NCBI RefSeq assembly: GCF_036850765.1 | Contig: NC_089490.1 | Location: 244,106,562-244,170,561 of the forward strand | Direction of reading: 5' to 3' | Origin: Saccopteryx bilineata | Taxonomy: Eukaryota; Chordata; Mammalia; Chiroptera; Emballonuridae | Length of the DNA stretch: 64,000 nucleotides | In this document: positions 37,897-48,769 of the stretch, one piece after another | Layout of the letters: every line of letters begins with the position of its first letter | Position numbering within the stretch: position 1 is the first letter of the stretch | Notes under the pieces: model-generated | The model's input: the letters and a program-made list of their open reading frames with translations, nothing else | Told to the model about the DNA's origin: nothing | Database searches by the model: none | Program-made: the position numbers and the translations under genes

Positions 37897-38069
37897 TTTT
37901 GTCTGAACATTTACCATTGATCCCTGAATCATTGAACATATCCATCAATTCTAAACAGCAATGTTTGCATTTACAATGGCATGTCCACAACCTTACTTAT
38001 CATCAGGAATTAAAAATGGTTTTTCAGATAGAGATCAGTAGAATTAAAACATCTAATATCATCTGGGTG
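37897..38069 (+). CDS. OSMR: OSMR coding exon 3: first part of the N-terminal receptor module
   Basis: The acceptor TTTCAG ends at 37896 and the donor GTAAGT starts at 38070. The exon gives residues 25-82, including [20 protein letters not shown], close to human OSMR. Sequons are N38-I-S and N56-L-T. Cys47 lies where I recall serine in the human protein; it could pair with Cys107 from the next exon, which would add a disulfide to this module. The exon ends in phase 0. Confidence 0.96.
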
Positions 38070-39432
38070 GTAAGTATTATTATTATTATTATTTTGGCTC
38101 TATGTTTTTAAAAATCCTTTTCTGGTACCATGATTTGTCTTTTATAACCTACAAAAACCAGTTTGGAAACATGTTAGCAACGCAAAACAGTTTTCCTAAA
38201 CAACTGCATTTCCGTGTTTTGGTGATAGGATCTGGGACAAAGTAACATGACAAGTTTGGTTTGGCAGGTTGGATGAGATGCGTTAAGGAAATAGATCACT
38301 TCTTCCATTCTGCTCAGCCCCTAAGAAAGCTGTTGGGTCTGTTCCAGTGAGTACTGACTCCCCAAGTCCCTAAGATCAACCATCTTATTCCTCTTCTTTC
38401 TTCCTGGTCCACCAGAAAATTTCTTAATAAAATATTACAGTTTGGCAGCATTTTTCTTGCCAGCGTGACCTCCAGTTGGTGTCTTTGCTTCCACTGTGCG
38501 GAAAGTAAGGAAGAGTGAGTTCTCACACCTCTGTCCTGGCCGGCAGAGAGCTTCTTCATGGACCCTTCTGGGGAGTAACTTACGGTGTCCTTTGTGCATC
38601 ACAGGTGGCTTCTTCTATAACATTAAATTAAGAAAATCCTAATGTCACACTGCTTTCCCTTTGAATTTTGGGGGATAAATTTTTACTTGCCTTGGTTTCA
38701 ATGAAGGTTGTGTCTATTGCCCCTGATGCTTCCTCCTCTAGCTCCTGGGGACACTGTGGCGGTCTCTTTCAATTGTCATTTATGGTCTGGGGAGCCTTAA
38801 TCACCTAATCATACATCCTGTTCATTCATCGTCACGGGATGTTGAAGGACAGTGGGATGTGTCCTCAGTGAAGGGGTATGGAGGAGTGGCCTAGCCAGAA
38901 GGCACACACAGGGGTGTATCATTGCTGGGGACCTCTGTTTTGTCAGTGGAGGGCCTCTCTTCTCTCAAGCAGTGAGGTTCAGATGGTTAGCTCCTTTAGT
39001 CAAGCATAAAGGCCACTAATTTTAAAGCTTCCAGTTACTTCCCAAATTCACTCTTGCATTTGGGGTCTGAGTGAGTGGCTAAGACAAATACAATTCTGAC
39101 TGTTGATTTAGGCTTGATAGCAGGTCTGTAGATCCACCGCTCAAGGGGCTGTTCCCTGCCATGAGGGTTGTTTGCTGTGACTACTCAGCACAACGTCTAT
39201 GAGCAGCTGTTCGCCTTCCAACAGCAGCACATCTTTCCATCACTCCATCGCATGCTAACATTTTTGTATTTTCATAATTTCTGTATTTTTGATGAATACG
39301 TTGGTTGTTGCCTTGGACCTGGTAAGACACCGAGCAGAGGACGATGAACTGTCTAGGAAACAGACACGTGAGGGAAGCGTGGGAGGAATGTGTGGAAAAC
39401 TAGCACTTACCGCCATTAGCGAAGGTCACATG

Positions 39433-39590
39433 AGCCATAGACCAAGGGGATGCCATTCTTTATTTTTCTAAAAGACGATTTTTTTCTGTCATCACATTAG
39501 ATGAAATTATGACAGCCAGAAACCAAGTCGATTCCATTCTTTATTGTTCTAAGTGACAGCTGTTCCTGTTTTCACCTTTGATTCATGAAC
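39433..39590 (+). repeat. Diverged tandem duplication, unit about 81 bp
   Basis: AGCCATAGACCAAG with CCATTCTTTATTTTTCTAA starting at 39433 recurs as AGCCAGAAACCAAG with CCATTCTTTATTGTTCTAA starting at 39514. The two units have drifted apart. Confidence 0.7.
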
Positions 39591-42253
39591 CAGTTTTCAT
39601 AGTCAAGAACCAACTTCTGTAACCCACTAAGGCTAAGGATATTTGAGAACAGAGTTTTGCATTGTCTGTGGCATTGTCCCCGACACAGCCCTGCCCGGCC
39701 CCCACAGAGGAGGAAACCAAGGCACAGGGAGGTTTGTCGTGCTGCTCCAGGCGACAGAGCCAGGACACCCTTCACCCAGCCCAGACAGGGCTGATGGCCA
39801 TGTGCAGCCTCCCCGGGTCATCGGTGGCCATGGGTCCCAGGACAGAGGATGCCCTGAGAAGCCCTCATCTGAACCTCTCAGGCCCAAAGTCGAGTGGAGA
39901 CATAGGCTCCCCCAGGTAAGGGAGGGACGGCCAATGGAGAGAGGCCACTTCTGTCTAGACCATAACCTGCCTTTCGTGGGGCTGCTCCCTGGAATGCAGG
40001 CCTGACAGGACCTTCCCTTTTGCCGAGAAGAGGCACCTTTCTAGGCTCATGTCTCAGGTGACTGCATCCCAAGGGAAGAGCGTCTTGATCCAGGTGCTCA
40101 CAGCTGGACCAGGGACCCTGAGCCACCTCCCAGGTGCCACCGGCCACTCAGATCGCCGCTGGCAGCTGCGCTGCCTGGTCCCACCCTGGGCCGGGCTCTG
40201 CCCTCAGCCTCTCCAGTGCTCTCCGCGTGGTTCTGCTGATGGCAGGAAAGGGCAGATCCATGATGGCAGGGAAGTCAGAATCACACCGCAGCTGAGGGTG
40301 GTGGGTGGCTGCACCCTCGGGTCAGAATTCATGACCTCTGCCAGACCTCGATGTAAATGTGCATGCCACTTTCTCCTGACTTCCTACGTCTGCCAGCGCC
40401 CTAATAAACTCGCCACGTCAGTTAATGAAAACAGCCCAAACACAGTTCAGCACATTTGAGAAAAACCGATGCATTCAAGGGAAGCTTTATCTGCTCCATT
40501 ACAAGGCCATAGATGCCACAGGGCACAAGTTGTGGTTAGACAGAACCCACACAAGCAGTGTCTGGGGAAAACGGAGCCCACTGCCTGTTCACAAATGGAC
40601 AAAGCCATTCAGCACGTGGTGGTGGACCGTGGGCCTGGGCCAGGTGTTGTTCAAGGTGTGGGTCTGTGGAGGGACCAACACAGCAACAGAGGTGTCCTCA
40701 CTGTGACAGGTGCTGTGGCTGGGGTTGGGCCTGACCTTCTCCAGCTCCCGGGGAGAAGGGCTGTTTGAGCCAAAACATGGTTGTTTGGTTTTCATCCAGA
40801 GATCAGGAAAGCGATGGGACTGACGGGCTCTGGTTGCACAGTGGAGAGCAGGCGAGGGGCGGCAGGAGGCAGTGTGTGACTGGCAAGAAGCAGCCGGTGC
40901 ACGGGATAGTGGGGACAAAAGTGGCCAAATCTGAGAGAGACGCCGAAGGTGAAATCCAGTTTATGGCTTGTTGATATTATAGAAAGGTCACCATTATCGA
41001 TATGCTTCCTTTTTTTTGTATTGGCTCTTAATATTTAAGCAAAATGTACTCAACATTGCTCAGATTAAATAGTGAACGTTTTATGGATCAGAACCTCAAA
41101 ATGGGTAGTTGACAAAATATGTTTCATAATCTGGAAATAAAATGTAAATAATTTATCAATTGGAGTTCGCAGAGAGGATGTGCGTGAACAGGGGCCGCCC
41201 AGGTGACAGGTGTTCTCACCCCAGGGCTGTGTTTAAGGTTAGCATCCTGGGAAGGGGAAGGGCTTCGCTGGAGGGGAGGCCTCGGAGTGTGCAGTTTGCC
41301 AGCTCCAGCCTGTGTGTGATGTGCCCATTGCCCCGTCCTCTGAACCATAGGCATTGCCATTGGCCCTTAGAGATGCAGAGGCACACTCAGTCTTCCCAGG
41401 GAGTGCAAGGTGTGTGTTGCCTCCATCTCCCAGCTGTGGGCCAGAAAGCGGGCGTCTGGGAGGGCCCACTGTGGACCACGGATGCCTGGGGCTGGGGGGT
41501 GGGGAGAAGATTGAAGCACGGCCCCTGCCCCCTTGGGGCCATGCTTGAGCCAGGGACACACACACAGGTGAACCCACACTGCACACAGTGCACAGGACGG
41601 CTCAGGGGAGGCGGCGATTAGGAGGAAACCAGAGGAAAAGCAAGAAAATATTCATGAAAGAGAACAGGTGTAACCTGGGCTTGAAGGATGGTCATTCCCG
41701 ATGCAGAGGGAGAGTGGGGGACACTGTGTGAGCAAACACTGAGGTGGGTAAACATCAAGCTATGCCAGAAGTGTGGGGCGGACCTCGGCATCCAGAGAGA
41801 AGATTCCTGCAGGGGGTGTAGGTTGGAGTCAGATTGTAGATACCCTTGAATGATAGCGTAAGGTGTAGAGGAGCTATGGAAGCCTACTGAATTGGAGAAT
41901 AAAAGTACCATTGTCTCAGAAAGATTAACACTAAGACCTGTGCCGGAAGACCAAACTACAGTTCACCTTGGATGAGCTCTCCAGAGAGCAGTGTGAGGCA
42001 TTCCTAAGCGATTGACATCCTTGGGGACTAAGGATTCACACAGCTGGAGCTCGAGGGAGGGGATTTGGTCCATGTGGCCACCGTATCTGAAAAGACAAGA
42101 GAAAATGAATTAAGGGAGACATGGAGAGCCATCAGTTGACCTCTGGGAGAGGTGGAGCACCCAGGGACCATGAAGAGTTTTCTCTACTGAGATCTGGCTG
42201 AGCTGATCTGACCCTGGCTGAGAATGAACATAAAACCACACTCATCAATCTAG

Positions 42254-42701
42254 CTTACTTTTAAAAAATTTTTTAAAAAGATTATATTTATTGATTTTAG
42301 AGAGAGATAAAAAAGAAAGAAAAGCTAGGGGCAGGTGCGGGAAGCATCAACTCATAGTTGCTTCTCGTATGTGCCTTGACCGGGCAAGCTCGGGGTATTG
42401 AACCAGTGACCTCAACATTCCAGGCCAATGCCTTACCTACTGCACCACCACAGGTCAGGCCTATTTATTTATTTTTAAATGTTTTCTTGAATTTATTGGG
42501 GTGACATTGGTTAATAAAGTTATACAAGTTTCAGGTGTATGATTCTATAATATGTACATCATCTGTATATTGCATTGTGTGTTCACCACCTTAAGTCAAG
42601 TTGTTTCCTCCATCACCATCTATCCCCCTTCTACCCTCTTCTACCTCCCTCCATCCCCCTTTCCCTCCTGAAGTCCCCACAAATCTTGCTTACTTTTAAA
42701 A
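42254..42701 (-). mobile_element. Composite antisense insertion: SINE plus L1 3' end
   Basis: A Ves SINE in antisense (about 42262-42461) abuts an antisense, 5'-truncated L1 3' end (about 42463-42687, with GAATTTATTGGGGTGACATTGG). GCTTACTTTTAAAA occurs at both outer edges (42254-42267 and 42688-42701), suggesting that the L1 insertion created the duplication and the SINE joined its tail. Confidence 0.8.
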
Positions 42702-42709
42702 GGATGACT

Positions 42710-42897
42710 CAGCCTGACCTGTGGTGGCGCAGTGGATAAAGCGTCAACCTGGAAACACTGAGGTTGCCGGTTCAAAACCCTGGCTTTCCTGGTCAAGGCA
42801 CATATGGGAGTTGATGCTTCCTGCTCCTCCCCCTTCTCTTTTTCTCTCTCTCCCCCCCTCTAAAATGAATAAATAAATAAAAAATAAAAATAAAAAA
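42710..42897 (+). mobile_element. Ves SINE with 14-bp duplication
   Basis: Head GCCTGACCTGTGGTGGCGC, B box GGTTCAAAACC, CT-rich body and AATAAA-rich tail. TTAAAAGGATGACT is perfect at 42696-42709 and 42898-42911. It inserted into the right flank of the composite element, so it is younger. Confidence 0.95.
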
Positions 42898-43263
42898 TTA
42901 AAAGGATGACTAAATACTCTAGTTTGCAAGAATTTTCCTAGCAGGTCCTATGTGACCAGCACTGTGAGCACCATCTCTTATCTCTTCCCCAAGACTTGAG
43001 TTGCTTCACTTCTTCTCTCACTAGTTCCACTTGAACCTCTGTAACTGGAGGTCCAGAGCAGGTGGGAGCTGGGTTTCTGAGAAGCACGAGGCTCTGGCCG
43101 GTTTCTTGCCAAGACATCAGCACACAGGGAGCTGGCTGGGTCGAAATGGCCGGCACTAACTCATATCAGGGAGTTGCCGAGGTGTGTGCTTTGGGATAAG
43201 TCTAGGCAAACCATTTTCCAGGACAGCATGTCTATGTGTTCAAGTTTTTCTCTCTCTTTCTAG

Positions 43264-43435
43264 GGGAATTATAGCACCACTGTGAAGTGGAACCAGGTTC
43301 TGCATTGGACATGGGAATCTGAGCTCCCTCTGGAATGTGCGATGCACTTCGTAAGGATAAGGAGCATGGTGAACGATGCCAGGACCCCCAGGTCGAGGGC
43401 CTGGAGCAACTGGAGCCCCTGGATGGAAGTAGATG
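43264..43435 (+). CDS. OSMR: OSMR coding exon 4: WSNWS half of the N-terminal module
   Basis: The acceptor TTTCTAG ends at 43263 and the donor GTAAG starts at 43436. It encodes residues 83-139, with [20 protein letters not shown] and the first WSXWS-type motif, WSNWS, at 129-133. Together with exon 3 this forms the incomplete cytokine-receptor module at the N-terminus of OSMR and LIFR-like receptors. The exon ends in phase 1. Confidence 0.96.
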
Positions 43436-44309
43436 GTAAGAAGTGGGCTGGTGAGAGTGGGAAAGGACTTACTAGGCGATGTTACTTGGGCATCAGTTGT
43501 CAAATAGGGGAGTTCCCTTCCGAGGAACTCATTAGTCCCCAACAGTAATTCTCTGTGACTCCTACTGGAACTGGAAGGTGAGGGTGTGAAACCAGGAGAT
43601 AGACGTCTAAGGCTTGGCCTCTCAATTTATTCGTTAAAATAATTATACAAATCCAGAGAATTTTTATGTATTTCCCAAATGTGGGAAGCGTGTTTACTGT
43701 AGAATGCTTAGTGAGCCAAACAGGACACAGATTGTATGTGTGTTTTTATTAGAAGAACGCACAGAATGTGTGTGCAGCTAGAGCAGAGCGTGCAGTCTCT
43801 GTCACGACTACACAGCTCTGCCATTGTGCCATTGAAGCAGTCACAGCAATATGGAAATGAATGATCGTGACTGTGTTCTGATAAAACTTTATTTACAAAA
43901 ACAGATGGTGGGCTGGCGTTGACGCACTGGCCCACTGGGCAGTTTGCCAGTGTCCCTAATGGAGAGGGAAGGGAGGGACGGGTGGAAAATGAAAGCACTT
44001 CTTTGAGTAGTGAGATGATGGATAAATATATTTTAAATTATCTCTTAATTTTGATCATTTAATTTTGTTGTAGTTAAAATTTAGAGTGGGTCTACCACCA
44101 TTTCTGATGCCTCAGCTATGCCCCAGGCCAGCGCTGCAGTGATAGTATTTGGGTCTCTCGACTACCTACCGTGCCAGATTACCTGAAACTCCTGCCAATA
44201 CAACCCTTTCTTTGTTAACTGTTTATGCCAGTTTATGAATGCAAACTGGTAACTTATTAACCCATGAGTAGCCTAGGGGTTAGTTTAATAGTAAACAATA
44301 GAACTATAT

Positions 44310-44480
44310 CTGCATTCTGGTCACTGTTTTAAGCACTGTTCATCTTAATTTAGTCTTCACATCTGCCCCATGAAATATGTAGTCTTTTTATCCCCATTTC
44401 ACAGATGAGGAAACCAAGTCACAGAAGGTTAGAGAATCCAGACAAGGTCAGCAGGCCGCTAAAGGGTATAGGACAGGTGG
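44310..44480 (-). repeat. MIR fragment
   Basis: TTTATCCCCATTTCACAGATGAGGAAACC is the reversed MIR core. Confidence 0.7.
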
Positions 44481-44630
44481 GATTCCACCCCAAACAAGCT
44501 GACTCCGGAGGTCACACTTTTGACATTGCTTGCCCCTGTGGGAGGAGGGGCAGGCTCACAGACGACACAGAGAAGAGAAAGACAGTGATGAGAGGGAAAG
44601 AACAGCTTTGTAAACAACCTGTCGGCTCTT

Positions 44631-45026
44631 TTTTTTTTTCTTTTTTCTTTTGTATTTTTCCGAAGTTAGAACCGGGGGGGAGGAGGGGGAGGTAGGTAGT
44701 CAGACAGACTCCTACATGTGCCCGACCAGGATCCACCTGGCATGCCCACTAGAGGGCGATGCTCGGCCCATCTGGGGTGTTGCTCCATTGCAGCTGGAGC
44801 CATTCTAGCACCTGAGGTGGAGGCCATGGAGCCGTCCTCAGCACCCGGGCCAACTTTGATCCAAGGGAGCCTTGCCTGCGGGAGGGGAAGAGAGAGACAG
44901 AGAGAAAGGAGAAGGGGAAGGGTGGAGAAGCAGATGGGCGCTTCTCCTGTGTGCCCTGGCTGGGAATCGAACCTGGGACTTCCACATGCTGGGCCGACAT
45001 TCTACTGCTAAGCCAACTAGCCAGGA
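44631..45026 (-). mobile_element. Ves-type SINE, antisense
   Basis: A T-rich tail at the left and the reversed head with GGGAATCGAACCTGGGAC at the right. The duplication CTGTCGGCTCTT (44619-44630) matches CTGTCTGCTCTT (45027-45038) with one mismatch. Confidence 0.92.
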
Positions 45027-45106
45027 CTGTCTGCTCTTGATGAAATGGACTACGTTTCTCAAAACTATCATCTCCAAACTAACTCATGAAGAAATGGAAA
45101 GCCAAG

Positions 45107-45182
45107 CACTGGTTCTCAACTGTGGTCACATATTATTAGAATCACCTGGGGAACTTAAAAAAGGCCCATGCCCAGGCCGCTC
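45107..45182 (+). mobile_element. MER5A-like hAT-Charlie fragment
   Basis: CACTGGTTCTCAACTGTGG, TTAGAATCACCTGGGGAACTT and CCATGCCCAGGCC follow the MER5A consensus. It is ancient and truncated. Confidence 0.75.
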
Positions 45183-45534
45183 TGCATGGGTGGCATAAAT
45201 GATGGAGATTTTGGTGACTTGGTGGACCATACTGGGCTTAGTTTGTGGGAGTGGGGCATGGGGGGGGGGTCTGAAACCTGAGCAGTGACCAGTACAGGCA
45301 GCTCCTCCAGGGAGGCGAGTGGTGGGCAGCAGGTGGCCAGGCGGCAGGAGGCACACCACCTGCCGGGGGAGAACAGGAGGACGGCGACTTTGTTTATAGT
45401 GGGAAAGCTGGGAGGACTTCAGATGCTGATGGCTGTACAGGGAACGAGGCAGAAGCAAAGGGAGGTGCTCAGTGCATGACGTTTCTGAGAAGGTGGAGGG
45501 GGACGTGATCTCCAGTACAACTGAGATATCGCAG

Positions 45535-45715
45535 GACAAGTGGCTTTGGAGCTGGACAGGCCTGGCGTGTGGGACCGTGGCTTTGCCACTTGAGTGAACT
45601 TGGGCTCAGTCCCACCTGTCCTGTTGTCAAAAGGGGATAAGGATGACATGAGATAATGGACATACTACTTAAGACAGGGCCTCCCATGTGGTTAGGATCA
45701 ATAGGGCAGCTATTG
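45535..45715 (+). repeat. MIR fragment
   Basis: GGAGCTGGACAGGCCTGG, TTTGCCACTTGAGTGAACTTGGG and AAGGGGATAAGGATGACAT follow the MIR consensus. Confidence 0.7.
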
Positions 45716-46004
45716 TTGCCATGATCACCTAATGCCAGTCGTGATACGACAATCCTCGGTGGTCACAGTGATGGAAGTCAGTACACAGCAGTGGTATTAG
45801 AATAACAGTGGAGCCATGATGGTCCAGTAGACTGCTTTGTGTGCCTCAGAGTTTGCAGGTTTTGCTGTAGAAATCTAGGCTCGTCTATTTTCTCCAGAAG
45901 GTAGAAGAAGCTAAAGTTATCTGTTGAGAGTGAGACCAAGGGGAGGGGGGCTGGCTAGAATTTTGAGTGATTTGCACACTGAAAGGTCTTTTCTTCTCTT
46001 GTAG

Positions 46005-46274
46005 CACAGAATTCGCTTGGACGTGGCTCCTTGTTTGTTTTCCCTAAAGATAAGCTGGTGGAAGAAGGCTCCAATGTCACCGTCTGTTACATTTCTAGGA
46101 TCCTTGAGAATAACATATCCTGTTATGTGGAGGGTGTACGGATACATGGAGAACCACTTGATCTAAATGTGTTTACATTTCATCTGAGTAATGTTCCTTT
46201 CATTAGGAAGTCGGGGACAAACGTCTATTGTGAGATGAACCACACTATAAGTGGCATCGTTCTCTATGTCTCAA
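46005..46274 (+). CDS. OSMR: OSMR coding exon 5: Ig-like domain
   Basis: The acceptor CTTGTAG ends at 46004 and the donor GTGAGT starts at 46275. Residues 140-229 form the Ig-like domain, with the strongly conserved [12 protein letters not shown] and [14 protein letters not shown] stretches. Compared with the human protein as I remember it, the loop after YCE is about five residues shorter ([10 protein letters not shown]). The reading frame is kept, so this is a length difference and not damage. Sequons include NVT, NIS and NHT. The exon ends in phase 1. Confidence 0.96.
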
Positions 46275-47575
46275 GTGAGTCTGTTCGTTCTCGGGGCCCT
46301 TCTTCCCATTTCCTAAGGAACTGATGGAATCTCTTTTACCAAAAGACCGTAAACATTTCCAGGAATGGTTTCAATTTTCTTCGATTCCCCTAGTCTTCTA
46401 AGGCAGACTCAGGAAAAGATACCCTGCAGCAACCCTACCCGGATTTCCTGTTGTTTTCTTGTCCTCGCTGACCATTTTTATTCCTAGAAACAGAGCATTA
46501 AAGGGGAGAAAGTTCATATCGTGACCTGGAAATGCCCTGCTTTGCCTTACCCATCCTGGAATGGTCACAGGACTGGGGGGTGGAGGTGCTGCAGGGCGGA
46601 AGCAGCCAGGGTTGTGGTCCCAGGCACCTGGGGTTGAATCTTCATCCAGTGCTGGGCGTGCCATCTTGGCCAAGTTTCCGAGCCTCTCTGAGCTGGTGTC
46701 TGCCTCTGGGAAAGGGATGATGGCAGTGTTGTGAGGATCAATGGATGGGGACAGGGCCTGGCCCTGCTCCGGTGGCTGCCCGTAGTCGGAACTCTGCAGA
46801 TGAAGCTGTGACTGTTCATAACCTTTGCTGGCAGTGGCAGTGGGGAGGGGACATGTGGTGTTTTATGTAGGTCTTTGTGCACACACCTGGTGGCCTCCTG
46901 TGTTCTGTCTTGAGACAGCCCTTCCCTGTACATTAGGGCAAAACCCACAGCCCTGCCCTCTCTGCTTCCCTGACAAAGACCTCTCTGGGCTCCTGGACAC
47001 TTGGTTTATTTGTGCTCCTTGGAATGGCCCCTGAGAACAGCAGTCACTCCAGAGTCTTAGAGGTTGGCCCCATTCCTTGGAACTCTCAGCTCCTGGCAGC
47101 TAAGTTGAGCGGGTTCCTCAAATCTGACTGACTTCCTGGCATCCTAAGAGTACCCCCACCCCCAGCTCTCTGCGAGCCACACCATCCGAAATGAGACCCC
47201 AGGCAACACTAACTTGTTCTTTCATGCCTTCCCCTGCTTGGTCTGTTGCTGAGCAATACTGGTTGAGTGCCTACTAGCAGGTGCTGGGGATACACCTCTC
47301 ATCAAACACTCCCAGTGCTGACCACGTGCAGGACACCGACCACCCATCCCCACAGTGCCCAGAAAAGCACAAGCGAAGAAGGAGAAGGGGTTCGAATGAT
47401 GAAGCACCCGAAATGTGACTTTTTGGGGCCCTGAACGTGTAAACAGAAAGGGTCCATTCAAGTGATTCTTCTACTGTTGAGAGTCACTCTGTGACCTCAG
47501 ACTCCATGCAGATCTTCCCATTTTATTTGTTTTTTATTTCACTAGGCCTTTATTTTATTTTCTTTGTATGGACAG
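46275..47575 (+). other. OSMR: OSMR intron 5
   Basis: About 1.3 kb. The only recognisable element is a MIR at about 46.6-46.8 kb. The remainder looks like ordinary unique intron sequence. Confidence 0.5.
46600..46795 (+). repeat. MIR fragment
   Basis: CACCTGGGGTTGAATCTTCATCC, GGCCAAGTTTCCGAGCCTCTCTGAG and TTGTGAGGATCAATGGATG follow the MIR consensus. Confidence 0.75.
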
Positions 47576-47705
47576 AAGTACTTGAGGAGCCCAAGAGCTT
47601 TTCTTGTGAAACATGGGACTTGAAGACTTTGAACTGTACTTGGGATCCCGGAAATGACGTTGACCTGCTCAGACATCCTCCCCCAACCTACACTTTATCC
47701 GAATC
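47576..47705 (+). CDS. OSMR: OSMR coding exon 6: start of cytokine-binding module
   Basis: The acceptor ATGGACAG ends at 47575 and the donor GTAAGT starts at 47706. It encodes residues 230-272, opening with KVLEEPKSFSC. Cys240 and Cys250 with Trp252 make the class I cytokine receptor pattern C-x9-C-x-W. The polypyrimidine tract is interrupted just before the AG (TTTGTATGGACAG), so the acceptor is weaker than its neighbours. The exon ends in phase 2. Confidence 0.95.
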
Positions 47706-48260
47706 GTAAGTTAGCTCTGCCTACATGGTTGGCATATTCTTCCTTGTTTGAGATGTGCGTGGCAACATAACAAAAGCCACATTTAGATGTTGCAGAAAAT
47801 GGGAACAAATATTTTTAAACCACCTGCCAATATTAGGAGATCTTTAGCTGGTCACAAGTGCACACAGTACTTTCTACCTGAGTTTCATTAAAGGAAAATG
47901 CAGCATAAAAATGAGAAGACGGACCATTAATGGTTCATCTTGATGTGAAAATACTTTTTCCATCTTTCTAAACAGTAGTTTCATCTGAGTCTACCTCATT
48001 CCTTTTTCAGGCCATCCAAAATAAATCAGGAAGAGTTCTTACCACCCACAAAGAGGAGTCAGTGACTCATTGCTCCATATTGAGCCACATAAATCAAACT
48101 TGCTGAAGCAGTACTTTTATTATTGGTGTTTGTAGGTGACGGATGGATGCTCTTGCATGGAACGTAATTTTAAAGCCACTGGGCGTCCCCGAGGGGGACA
48201 GGGAAGCACATCTGTGTTGACAAAAGTGTAAAACCGTGGAATTGTTTTTCCGTTTTTAAG

Positions 48261-48412
48261 ATTTTCTGGGAAAAAGAAAATTTGTAAACACAGAAACTGG
48301 TGTAATTGGCAAGTATCTCAAGATTCACAGGAAACATATAACTTCACACTCATGGCTGAAAACTCCTTCAGGAAGAGATATGTCAGCATTCTTTTTAACC
48401 TGGCTCATCGAG
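48261..48412 (+). CDS. OSMR: OSMR coding exon 7: second cysteine pair of the cytokine-binding module
   Basis: The acceptor GTTTTTAAG ends at 48260 and the donor GTGAGA starts at 48413. Residues 273-323 include [10 protein letters not shown], giving Cys281 and Cys287, and [15 protein letters not shown], near identical to human. It completes the first fibronectin-like half of the cytokine-binding module. Intron 6 is only 555 bp. The exon ends in phase 1. Confidence 0.96.
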
Positions 48413-48769
48413 GTGAGACTAGAATTGTTGTGATTGTGTCTGTGTTTGACACACTGGGCGACCAAGTGGGTGCACTGCAGGATTTTGCCTAGTTCGCATC
48501 CTGTGTGAAAGTTCCAACATATAACTCCTGCTTCCACCACATCTCTCTTTGTGTATGCATGTGGGGCCCATGGCCCCTGTCCTTTGTTCGTTTCGATAAT
48601 GTAATGAGCACCCCAAGAGCTGACTGCTCAACTTCACAACTAGAACAGTGACAATAACTTATTTCAGCCCCCACCCCATAGCCCCCAATCCTGTTCCCTT
48701 TCATGTCATTTTTCTTCAGCCTGAAGAACCCCGCTTAACATTTTTTCCCTTGAATATGTAACTTTATGT

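Larger units (their letters stand above)
38070..43263 (+). other. OSMR: OSMR intron 3
   Basis: About 5.2 kb. It starts with an ATT microsatellite (38074-38092). It contains a diverged tandem duplication of about 81 bp (39433-39590), GC-richer sequence from 39.6 to 41.6 kb without recognisable exons, and the composite L1/SINE insertion plus a second SINE at 42.25-42.9 kb. Confidence 0.55.
43436..46004 (+). other. OSMR: OSMR intron 4
   Basis: About 2.6 kb, with two MIR copies (44.31-44.48 and 45.54-45.71 kb), an antisense Ves SINE (44.63-45.03 kb) and a MER5A-like fragment right after it. Nothing coding was seen. Confidence 0.55.

Noticed and set aside
39600..41620. GC-richer part of intron 3 with several open frames on both strands
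   Set aside because: No similarity to OSMR or any family I recognise, and no acceptor/donor pair with a matching phase.
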